Shown: piece after piece, positions 1 to 7,200 of the stretch
How the letters are laid out: each line of letters starts with the position of its first letter
Position numbering within the stretch: the stretch's first letter is position 1
NCBI GenBank assembly: GCA_030638845.1
Contig: DAOWDW010000036.1
Span: 1-7,733, forward strand
Origin: Candidatus Peregrinibacteria bacterium
GTDB taxonomy: Bacteria > Patescibacteriota > Gracilibacteria > Peribacterales > Peribacteraceae
DNA length: 7,733 nucleotides
Reading direction: 5' to 3'
Position numbers and translations under genes: made by a program
Notes under the pieces: generated by a model
Told to the model about the DNA's origin: nothing
The model's input: the letters and a program-made list of their open reading frames with translations, nothing else
The model's database searches: none

Positions 1-543
1 TCCAAGACTAAAAAATGCGCAATCTCCATATTTTCCAATTTTACTTTTATCATTTTTATCTGGAATTATATGAGCACAGTCTTCTATAAGAAATATATTT
101 TTTTTATCACATAATTTTCTTAAAGATTCAGCGTCTGCAGAAAGTCCAAATGTATGTTGGCAAATAATTGCTTTGGTATTTTCAGTTATTTTTTCTTCAG
201 TCGATTCTTTTGTTAGATTAAGAGAATTTATATCTATATCTGCAAATATTGGATTTCCTCCAGCTGCACGAATGGCGTTTGGAACAACTGAGCATGTATA
301 ACCTTGAATAATTATTTCATCATTATCGGATAAATTTAGAGATTTTAAAATTGCAAAAAGTGCTTCGCGCCCCGAATAAAAAAGAGCACATTTACCATTC
401 ATTGAATAAGATAAGTTAGTTCTTATTTTTTCTGTATCTTTACCGTTTTTCCATTTCCAAGGTGAAAGTATTAATAATTTTGCTTTAATGCAGTATGGAA
501 ACGTAGCATGTGGGCCGAATGTGTGATGAATAGGAGAGAACAA
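1..543 (-). CDS. DegT/DnrJ/EryC1/StrS-family PLP-dependent aminotransferase, N-terminal part (C-terminus beyond left edge)
   Basis: Translating the minus strand gives 181 uninterrupted codons running off the left edge. In order they contain an N-terminal PWKWKNG segment, YSGREAL (about residue 57), a GYTCSVVPNAI-like segment with PIFADID after it, TKAIICQHTFG (about 124-134), IEDCAH (about 152-157) and GKYGDCAFFSLG at the edge. This is the normal order for the fold-type I sugar aminotransferase family. The Asp of IEDCAH is expected to contact the PLP pyridine nitrogen. The catalytic Lys normally comes a few residues after FFSLG and so lies outside the window. Such enzymes usually transfer an amino group from Glu or Gln to a nucleotide-linked keto-sugar for envelope glycans; the actual substrate cannot be told. 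There is no ATG before residue 48, which would remove family-typical sequence. I therefore take the TTG at 543-541, just after the MurF-like stop, as the likely start. Family confidence is high; the exact start is uncertain. Confidence 0.88.
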   Translation of the reverse strand, partial: MFSPIHHTFGPHATFPYCIKAKLLILSPWKWKNGKDTEKIRTNLSYSMNGKCALFYSGREALFAILKSLNLSDNDEIIIQGYTCSVVPNAIRAAGGNPIFADIDINSLNLTKESTEEKITENTKAIICQHTFGLSADAESLRKLCDKKNIFLIEDCAHIIPDKNDKSKIGKYGDCAFFSLG

Positions 544-544
544 A

Positions 545-2122
545 TTATTTAGAAAGTAGATGATTTATTGCAGAGTTTGGTACTTTACCAATACATACAA
601 GAAGGCTTTGCGAATCTAGCGGAATAGAATCACTAGAATAAGATTCTACAGGTATATTAAATCCTTTTTGGAAAGACTCTGCATTTCTTTTATGAAGGAA
701 TATAACTCTTTTAAATACATTTTTGGAAAGAGTTCCCATTTCTGTATGTATATTATCTTGAAGTTCGCCAAGTTCCATAAGTCCACTTGTTAGTAGTATT
801 TTATTTTCTATAGGTTGGGTTTTTGCCCATGCAATAGCTGCTCTAAAACTACTAATACTTGCGTTATGTGTATCATTCAATACTTTTATTCCATTTTCAT
901 TGGTAACAGAAAATGTTTGCGTAGGAGGAGAAAAAGATTTCAACTTTTGTATAATTTCTTCTTCTTCTATTCCAATATCTTTTGCGACTGCAATGCTAAG
1001 TAATACATTTGTTACGTTGTGAGTGCCATGAAGTGGAACGTTGTATGTTTTTTCTCCTATCCTAAATTTAATTCCGTTACTTGTTTCTTCTATGTCGTAG
1101 GCTTCTAAATCTGCATGCCCTCCAGTCCCAATTTTTATTACAGGACATTTAGCTTTTTCTATAAGACTAATACAAGGAGCACTGTCTGTATTTAAATATA
1201 CTTTTCCTTCATTTGGTATAGCTTCTACTAATTCTCCTTTTGCTTTGCAAAGTGCTTCTTGAGAGCCAAATAAGGCTATGTGCTGAGATCCAATTGCAGT
1301 AATTATTCCAATATTTGGTTTTGTCATTTTGCAAAGCGAAGCGATTTCTCCGTGTCTGTATGCGCCCATTTCTACTATTAATATTTCGGGAATATTTTCA
1401 TTATTATTTAGTACTTTACTTATCCATCTAGCTACTCCAATGTCGGAATTTACATAATTTGGAGTTGCTATCATTTTTTTATCTAAAAGTAAGTGTCTTA
1501 ATAATTCTTTAGTTGTAGTTTTCCCTACACTTCCTGTAATTCCTATTACAGTTAAGTCTTTATATTTACTTCTTATTATTTTTGCAGAAGTTCTTATTCT
1601 TTTCTTGGCTAATTGATCTAAAGGATTTAGTAATGTCCAAGATATAAAAACTATAACAGGCTGTATCGCAATAATTATTGTAGAACTTAAATTCCCTAAA
1701 TCTTTATTGTTAATAAGAATGTATGACAATATTCCAACATCAATTAAAACAGATACAGCAACTATTAATAATGCTTTTGAAGTCCATACAGGTTTTGGTT
1801 GTCTTTTAAATGCAAATTGTAATGCGTTTAATAGTGCAATTAATGCAATTATTCCTATAGATATTTGGTTTAAGATGGCAAATGGCGAAATGTGCATTTC
1901 TATAAATACATATAACGAGGTGATGCCAATCATTAACCATCCAAAAAGTAAGATTATTGGTCTTGTTTTACCAAAAAGTTGTGAAAACCATCCTTCAGAT
2001 CGCATATGCTCTCTAAGTCTATCTATTCTCCATTCTTTTAGCTGCCAAAGGTATGCAAATGTCAAAAGAGGGGATATGCAGGCTATTACGGCTAATACTA
2101 TGCTAATGGTTGTTAATTGCAT
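545..2122 (-). CDS. Membrane-anchored Mur ligase, MurF-like (UDP-MurNAc-tripeptide--D-Ala-D-Ala ligase family)
   Basis: This 525-residue protein has two parts. Residues about 1-168 hold roughly five hydrophobic membrane segments (about 5-27, 55-75, 80-104, 117-137 and 146-165), with a QLKEWRIDRLREH motif after the first. Residues about 188-525 are the Mur ligase ATPase and C-terminal domains: P-loop GITGSVGKTTTKELL (194-208), EMGAYRHGEIA (251-261), IGSQHIALFGS, AKGEL with the likely carbamylated Lys295, GTHNVTN (366-372), NDTHNAS (416-422) and MELGE (449-453). MurF joins D-Ala-D-Ala to the UDP-MurNAc-tripeptide using ATP. Here the usual N-terminal UDP-substrate domain is replaced by membrane helices, so the substrate may be lipid-linked or otherwise different. 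Near the C-terminal domain, the usual Gly-Arg of PPxGR and the Tyr of DxYNANP are not seen (PPTQTF, NDTHNAS). The ATG at 2122 puts the first membrane segment at the N-terminus. CapB- or MurT-like ligases are alternatives, but motif order favours MurF. The gene is followed at once by the aminotransferase. Confidence 0.85.
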   Translation of the reverse strand: MQLTTISIVLAVIACISPLLTFAYLWQLKEWRIDRLREHMRSEGWFSQLFGKTRPIILLFGWLMIGITSLYVFIEMHISPFAILNQISIGIIALIALLNALQFAFKRQPKPVWTSKALLIVAVSVLIDVGILSYILINNKDLGNLSSTIIIAIQPVIVFISWTLLNPLDQLAKKRIRTSAKIIRSKYKDLTVIGITGSVGKTTTKELLRHLLLDKKMIATPNYVNSDIGVARWISKVLNNNENIPEILIVEMGAYRHGEIASLCKMTKPNIGIITAIGSQHIALFGSQEALCKAKGELVEAIPNEGKVYLNTDSAPCISLIEKAKCPVIKIGTGGHADLEAYDIEETSNGIKFRIGEKTYNVPLHGTHNVTNVLLSIAVAKDIGIEEEEIIQKLKSFSPPTQTFSVTNENGIKVLNDTHNASISSFRAAIAWAKTQPIENKILLTSGLMELGELQDNIHTEMGTLSKNVFKRVIFLHKRNAESFQKGFNIPVESYSSDSIPLDSQSLLVCIGKVPNSAINHLLSK

Positions 2123-2129
2123 TGATAAC

Positions 2130-2135
2130 AGTATA
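2130..2135 (-). promoter_or_regulatory. Candidate -10 element upstream of the MurF-like gene
   Basis: On the minus strand TATACT (5 of 6 matches to TATAAT) ends 7 bases before the ATG at 2122. No good -35 hexamer is seen at 16-18 bp spacing; the stretch is T-rich only. If real, transcription would start at or next to the ATG and give a leaderless mRNA, which would agree with the lack of a Shine-Dalgarno sequence there. The preceding hairpins would separate this unit from the hydrolase gene. This is one weak hexamer in AT-rich DNA, so confidence is low. Confidence 0.25.
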
Positions 2136-2178
2136 GATGAATGTTAAAAATATTGATAAAAACAATCACGTAATCTGC

Positions 2179-2210
2179 TGTTAACCCCGCGCTTAAGCGC
2201 GGGGTTAACA
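2179..2210. repeat. Perfect 32-bp palindrome with GC-rich core
   Basis: The sequence from TGTTAACCCCGCGC to its mirror complement GCGCGGGGTTAACA is fully self-complementary around the TTAA centre at 2193-2196. It holds GTTAAC at both ends and a GC-only core in otherwise AT-rich DNA. It sits in the 105-bp gap between the hydrolase and the MurF-like gene. Neither side has an adjacent T-run (the minus-strand flank reads GCAGATTACG), so it is not a textbook intrinsic terminator. It could be a dispersed intergenic palindrome, a bidirectional RNA-stabilising hairpin, or a protein-binding site. Confidence 0.8.
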
Positions 2211-2235
2211 AGTCAAAATAATGGGCTTTAGCCCA
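2211..2235 (-). terminator. Possible intrinsic terminator overlapping the hydrolase stop codon
   Basis: TGGGCT-TT-AGCCCA (2222-2235) forms a 6-bp stem with a four-G/C core. On the minus strand it is followed by TTATTTTG, a short U-rich run. The TAA stop of the hydrolase (2230-2228) covers the loop and the first stem pair. The stem is short and the loop is only 2 nt, which is tight, so termination may be weak or may rely on the larger palindrome about 12 bases further on. Confidence 0.4.
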
Positions 2236-3061
2236 ATTTAAGTTGGATTACTTCGGCAATCTCTTTTGCCTTATCTTTATGTACTTTGTGCTTAATTCCT
2301 TTATAGGAATGTAGAGTACTATTTTTTATTTCTGCTTCCATAATTTTCGCATCAGAAAATGGGGTATATCCATCATCTGTTCCCCAGAAAATATCTGTTT
2401 CTATATCTATTTCTTTAAGGTTAGGGCGAAGGTCTTCAGATGACACTTGTATCATTGTTTTTCTCATTACTTCAGAAGCCTTTTCATAATCATGAACTCT
2501 TAAAATTTTATACATCAATTTTTTCATTATTGGTTTTAACTTTTTTACACCAGGAATAGATAGTATTGCGTTTCCTGTCTTAGATATAGTAAGACCAATT
2601 ATTCGTCTAATATGTTTTGGATGTTTTATTCCTGCTGCTGCACATAGGAATAAATGATCAATTTTAATATCATCTTTCATCTCAGAAGCAATTTTTATTG
2701 CTATTCGTCCCCCATGAGAGTGGCCCAATACAAACAATCCTGTATCTTGTATCTTGTATCTTGTATCTTGAATGTAGTTAACTACCCATTTTGCGTAGTC
2801 ATTAACAGACAAAGGATTCTTTGGTTCTGGTTCATTCCCAAATCCTGGAAGTTCTGGAGTAATAATTTCTATTGGCTTATCTTTAAGTGCTTCTCGTAGA
2901 AGATCAAACGATTCTTTACTGCCACCCCAACCATGAAGACATAATAGGATAGGCGTGTTTGTTGAAGCTTTATTCATCATGGGCAAGTATAACAAATAAA
3001 ACAATGAAGCAATAAAACAATGAAGTAATATATCAGAACGCTTCGTAAATCGCTTGCGCAT
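2228..3061 (-). CDS. Alpha/beta-hydrolase-fold protein, substrate unknown
   Basis: The longest frame is 277 residues. Visible landmarks are the oxyanion-type loop CLHGWGGS (41-48), PELPGFG (69-75), the nucleophile elbow GHSHGG (113-118, Ser115), the acid region FWGTDDGYTP (225-234, Asp229 or Asp230) and the C-terminal His in GIKHKVH (His258). The triad of an esterase/lipase/peptidase-type serine hydrolase thus looks complete. A lysine-rich cap domain lies at about 145-215. Start choice is open. The ATG at 3061 adds a basic then hydrophobic leader (about 1-27) resembling a signal anchor, but it is largely encoded by the simple repeats at 2995-3070. The paired ATGs at 2980 and 2977 start just before the first beta strand, as is usual for the family, and would give a cytosolic protein of about 250 residues. 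No Shine-Dalgarno sequence supports either. Residues about 97-107 come from a 7-bp tandem repeat. The gene lies just downstream of corA; no functional link is evident. Confidence 0.85.
   Translation of the reverse strand: MRKRFTKRSDILLHCFIASLFYLLYLPMMNKASTNTPILLCLHGWGGSKESFDLLREALKDKPIEIITPELPGFGNEPEPKNPLSVNDYAKWVVNYIQDTRYKIQDTGLFVLGHSHGGRIAIKIASEMKDDIKIDHLFLCAAAGIKHPKHIRRIIGLTISKTGNAILSIPGVKKLKPIMKKLMYKILRVHDYEKASEVMRKTMIQVSSEDLRPNLKEIDIETDIFWGTDDGYTPFSDAKIMEAEIKNSTLHSYKGIKHKVHKDKAKEIAEVIQLKLG
2741..2770. repeat. 7-bp tandem repeat (TGTATCT)4 inside the hydrolase coding sequence
   Basis: Four complete TGTATCT units (2741-2768) and the start of a fifth occur in tandem. On the coding strand they are AGATACA units that read IQDTRYKIQDT, between the helix VNDYAKWVVNY and the strand LFVLGHSHGG. 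The unit length is not a multiple of three, so gain or loss of one unit would shift the frame before the nucleophile Ser, while three units would add or remove seven residues in frame. Confidence 0.9.
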
Positions 3062-3094
3062 TGTTTTATTGTTTTATTAACGAATTGCTTCATT
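2995..3094. repeat. Short direct and inverted repeats at the corA-hydrolase junction
   Basis: AATAAAACAATGAAG occurs twice with 16-bp spacing (2995-3009 and 3011-3025). Inverted counterparts follow: CATTGTTTTATT at 3059-3070, another GTTTTATT at 3071-3078 and TTGCTTCATT at 3085-3094. The spacer at about 3038-3058 is more GC-rich. A transcript could fold into an AU-rich stem across the corA 3' end and the hydrolase 5' end. The region also encodes the hydrophobic leader of the long form of the hydrolase, because the repeat reads as hydrophobic residues on the minus strand. Confidence 0.7.
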
Positions 3095-3096
3095 CC

Positions 3097-4185
3097 CTAC
3101 AGCCACTTTTTCCTCTTAAAGTACACAACCATACATATAGATCCCGTAAGCATAAATGCCAGTACCGCAGGGTAGCCCCATGGAGAATTTAATTCAGGCA
3201 TGTGTTTAAAGTTCATACCGTATATTCCTACAATAAATGTAAGTGGAATGAATATAGAGGCCAAAAGAGTAAGTGTTTTCATAATTTCATTCATTCTATT
3301 ACTTACTATGGACATGTATGTGTCTTGCATTTCTGCTGCCATCATTCTAAAAGTTTTGATTGTTTCTTCTACTTGATGTGCATGGTCTTCTAAATCTCCC
3401 AAAAACGGTTCCATTTTTTTCTTATTAATTAATTTAGATTCTGTTCTTTGCATGTGTCTTATTATTTCATCTAAAGGCCAAACAGCTTGTTGTATAAGAA
3501 GCATTTCTCTTTTTAGTGCGTAAATAGATTCTCGTGTTTCGTTTGTTGGGTCCTCTATAAGTTCTGTTTCTAGAGCATGCATTCGTTCACCTATATGTTG
3601 CATTGTATCTAAATAACTATCCACAATTGCATCTAATAGTGCATAAGCTAAATCGTCTGCACTTTTAAGTCTTATGCGTGTTTTTCCACTTCGTATTCGC
3701 TGTCTTACACCATTTAATATGTCGCTGGATTGTTCTTGAAATGATAGAACAAAATCTTTTCCGAATATTAAACTTATTTGTTCAATGCTTAGGTTATTAT
3801 TTGCTTCATCAAACTTTAGTATTTTTACAACTATGAGTATTACATCTTCAATTTCATCTAATTTAGGTCTTCCATTGGTATTTAATATATCTTCAAGTAA
3901 CAAACTATGAAGACCATATTTATTACCAATTGTTTCTAGGAGTTTTGTGTCATGTAGTCCACTTATGCTTAGCCATTGCAATTTATTTTTAGAAAGATCT
4001 GGAAGACTGTTTGAAGAAATCTCTTTCTCTATAGAATTTTTTTCATCATACTCAAGTAGTTGAATATGAATTTTCCCCATTTTCTTTTTTCCAGTATGTA
4101 AAAGAGATCCAGGTTCTAGTCCTTTTTTAGAATGGGAGGGGAATATTCCCGAAATTGCGCTAAGAGGGTGAAAATGTTTCTTCAT
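3097..4185 (-). CDS. corA: CorA magnesium/cobalt transport channel
   Basis: This 362-residue protein is colinear with the Thermotoga-type CorA as I know it. It has an N-terminal KKGLEPGSLLHTGKKK segment (20-35), a soluble alpha/beta domain with LEDILNTNGRPKLDE (98-111) and EQISLIFGKDFVLSFQE (135-151), and a long stalk helix including ALKREMLLIQQAVWPLDE (223-240). The first membrane helix (about 301-321) ends in the YGMNF signature (322-326), followed by MPEL and a second helix (about 336-356) and a basic YFKRKKWL tail. CorA works as a homopentameric inner-membrane channel for Mg2+ and Co2+, closed when Mg2+ is bound in the cytosolic domain. Length and both ends match the family, so the gene is complete. 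The ATG at 4185 is the only start that keeps the N-terminal segment; no Shine-Dalgarno sequence is visible (ATCCATTAACAA before ATG). The stop is TAG. It lies 34 bp after the giant ORF and may be co-transcribed with it. Confidence 0.96.
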   Translation of the reverse strand: MKKHFHPLSAISGIFPSHSKKGLEPGSLLHTGKKKMGKIHIQLLEYDEKNSIEKEISSNSLPDLSKNKLQWLSISGLHDTKLLETIGNKYGLHSLLLEDILNTNGRPKLDEIEDVILIVVKILKFDEANNNLSIEQISLIFGKDFVLSFQEQSSDILNGVRQRIRSGKTRIRLKSADDLAYALLDAIVDSYLDTMQHIGERMHALETELIEDPTNETRESIYALKREMLLIQQAVWPLDEIIRHMQRTESKLINKKKMEPFLGDLEDHAHQVEETIKTFRMMAAEMQDTYMSIVSNRMNEIMKTLTLLASIFIPLTFIVGIYGMNFKHMPELNSPWGYPAVLAFMLTGSICMVVYFKRKKWL

Positions 4186-4204
4186 TTGTTAATGGATCTA
4201 TATA

Positions 4205-4214
4205 GGGTGGGGGG
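4205..4214. other. G-tract (GGGTGGGGGG) in the gap before corA
   Basis: The 34-bp gap between the giant ORF stop and the corA start carries GGGT followed by six G on the plus strand (a C-tract in the mRNA sense), flanked by TATATA and TATAT. It stands out in AT-rich DNA. The TATATA on the corA side could be a poor -10, but no -35 is visible. A six-base homopolymer in this position could vary in length. No function is shown by the sequence. Confidence 0.4.
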
Positions 4215-4219
4215 TATAT

Positions 4220-7200
4220 TTATGCGGCTTGTTCTAGGTAAGCTTCTGGCGGGTCCTCGGTTTCAACATCCAATTTTATGTTTTTCTTAAGCATTGGTGC
4301 TTTTGGTACATACATATTAGAAAGAAGCCATTCAATATCTGTTAGTTTGGTTGAGTCTCCGCCAACTTTCTTAATGTTAGATTCTATAGTAGATTCTCTA
4401 AACCAGTGTTTAGAATCAATTTTGTTTCCGTATTTTGCTATAAGAAAGAGTGAAAATGCAGGATCTTTTTCTTTGTAGACTTTCGGAAGAACAATCATAG
4501 AAGATGATCCAGCATATGGTGATGCATGTGCTTTTTTGTATTCACTAATACCAACTTCATATGTTTTATTTTCTAATCTTAAATATTCTACTGGGTCAGA
4601 AAGCAATGCCTCTATACTAGTTTGAGCCTTTAATATGCTTTCTGGAGTTATGGTGTCCATATTCATTAGCTTCTTGGATTCTTCATGTAATTTCTTTCTA
4701 TACATTGTTGATAAAACTACTCGAGCGCTATCTTTTTCCCATCCATCAAACCAGCTGTCTGGAAAATTAAGACTTGCGATTTTTGCTTCCATTTTTGCAA
4801 GGTGTAGTCTCGCATTAACAAGAAGCTCGGATTGAATAGCACTCATCATAACATGCATGTGTGCTGGGCTTTGTGCAGTTGCTTTGTTAATTACATGAAG
4901 CCTTTCTGCTTTGTTGGTTAGATTTATTTCTTTTATATAAGTATGCAAAACAGTACCTCCAAATTCCATACGTTCTTTAGGTGTTAGTTGGCAGTATTCT
5001 GATAAGTTATATGTTTCATTTCCGTTGTATGCCCATTTAATATTATTTTTAACAGAATTTTCTCTTAGTGCTCTAGAATATGCCATTAAATCTGAATGAT
5101 GCGCAGCAAGCGTAAATATATCTGGGTTTGTTGTGTCAAAATCTCCTTGTGTTCTTTGGGCTATGTATAGCATTTGATCTGAAATACTTTGCTGCCATTC
5201 TCTAATTCTAATTTGATATATTTCATCCGACTCTCCTTTTTCTTTTATTGGTTTTAGATTTGATTTTTGCACAATTGCACTTGTTATTTTAAATCGTGTA
5301 CCTCCGTTTGCGCCTTCAAGTCTGTTCATTATTTTATTCCAGTTTCTATATTCTTCTGGTGGCAAGGTATATGCATTTACTATCCAATCATCTGCTGTTG
5401 CTACCCATTGCCATAAGCTACCTCCTTTTCCAGGTTTTTGATTATCCAACTCTGCAAATAATTCTCCATCGGATTGAAGTACCCAGTCTTCGGTGTCTTT
5501 TAGCCATGTTTCGGATGCACTTGTAAGCCCCCGTCTAACAACACCTCCTACGCCAACTGCAATACCTATTGGAAGCATAACTATACCTGCAGTAGCTCCG
5601 GCAGCAGCTAAAGCACCACCAGACATGGTTCCTATTATTGCTATTCCTCCTATTGTAAGACCTACTGCACTTGTAGCTCCTTCTGTAATTATAAGAGTTT
5701 TAGATCCTTCATAAAGTTTTATTAAAGATTCATTTTTTGTTTGTTTTGCAACTTCTATTTTCTCGTTGTTTGCTTGCCAGTCTATAAATGCCATTGCAAG
5801 CCCAAAAGCATCTAGACCTGCACCTGCAACGTTTCCAAGTGCACGCATTGCAGCTGCTTTTTTAGCAATTTGTAAAGCTCTTGCTATTTCTATTACTTCT
5901 CCAGATTCTACTGCACCTGCCATTATACTTCTTGCAGTTTTGCTTTGACTTAATAATGCAATTGTTTTTTTGTCTATTGCTATTGCCCCTTCTTCCTCTG
6001 CAAGTTCTAAAATTGCTCGAATATCACTAGCATCTACGTTTCCAAATTTGTCTAATACTCTTGCCCATTTAGGGTCATCTAATAGTTTTGCTGGAGTTGT
6101 TTCAGATGTTGCTTCTGCAGCTTCATCCAATACAGAACCAGCAGCTCCGGTTGTTCCTCCTCCCAATACATCATCCATTGCTCCAGAAGGTGTGTCTACA
6201 GTTGGTCTTGCATTAACATCTGGAATAGGCCTAGCATCCATATCCACATCTATTTTGGGCTTTGACCCTATTACTTTCACTTTTGGCTTAGGCGTACCTG
6301 TACTATTTGCAATTGCTAATGAAGATTTTGAACCTCGAGCAAGGTCTGTAATTTCATCAGTATTATTTATAATATTTTCTACTTCTTCAATTGGGACTCC
6401 TCCAAGTGATTGATTCACTGCTGAATATAGTACTTTTGGTGCTATTACATCTTCTTTTATTGTTTTATCAAGGTTCACTTTTCGAAGGATTTTAATTTTT
6501 CCTTGTAAATGCTCTCTTAATTCCAATACAAACAATGCTCTTCCTCTTGGGGTTACAGTTGGTCCAGTTGGAAGTCCGCGTGTTTTTCTAAGTGTAATAG
6601 CATTCCAAAATTTTTGTTTATAGTATCCAACTTCATCGTATACTCCCATAGTGTTATGAATTCCAGTTTTTTTACCAATATTTTGCAGTGTTTCATAACT
6701 TGTATGGGGGTCTTCTACTGCTCGTATCCATTCTGGGCGTATACCTATTTTTCTGAGTCGATTATTTACATAGTGACCATTTGACCATAATTGTCTTATT
6801 TTTGGATCTTTTAAATTTAAATATTTACCAACATTCTTCATTACTATTGAATCGTAATAAGTTTGTTTTGCTCTATGGACTAAGACAAATGGAGAAGATA
6901 TTGGATTTATTTGTAAAGCTTTTGTTGTAAGCCATTTTCTTCTTCCGGCTGCAATTGGTCCTCCTCCTATTGCTAAACGTTTTATTTTTGCTATTGCTCC
7001 TGTACTAAGAGTAATAATACCTGCAATTGCCGTGCTAGAGCCTGCGCTTACTTCCCATGAGTGCCAATTTTCTCTCTCTTCAAAAAGACCTCCAGGAGTT
7101 AATAATTCCAGAGGAGCAATAAAATATTTTGGTGTATCACTTTTCCATTCCTCTACAACATATAGAAAGTTTCCAATAATAATACTTATACTAGTACTGC

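Noticed and set aside
1707..2147. 146-residue open frame on the plus strand
   Set aside because: Antisense to the membrane part of the MurF-like gene; composition and lack of motifs fit a shadow frame.
2977..3093. Small minus-strand frame of 38 codons starting just after the corA stop and ending with a hydrophobic stretch
   Set aside because: It is read from the simple-repeat region and overlaps the hydrolase start; the GGG before its ATG is too close to act as a Shine-Dalgarno, and hydrophobicity follows from the T-rich repeat in any frame.
2741..3094. Possible CRISPR-like array from the repeats
   Set aside because: Units are 7-16 bp, directly tandem or imperfectly inverted, without regular unique spacers and without cas genes nearby.
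5970..6413. 147-residue open frame on the plus strand
   Set aside because: It lies wholly antisense to the Ala/Gly/Pro-rich part of the giant ORF, is Ser/Ala/Pro-rich as expected of a shadow frame, and has no recognisable motif.
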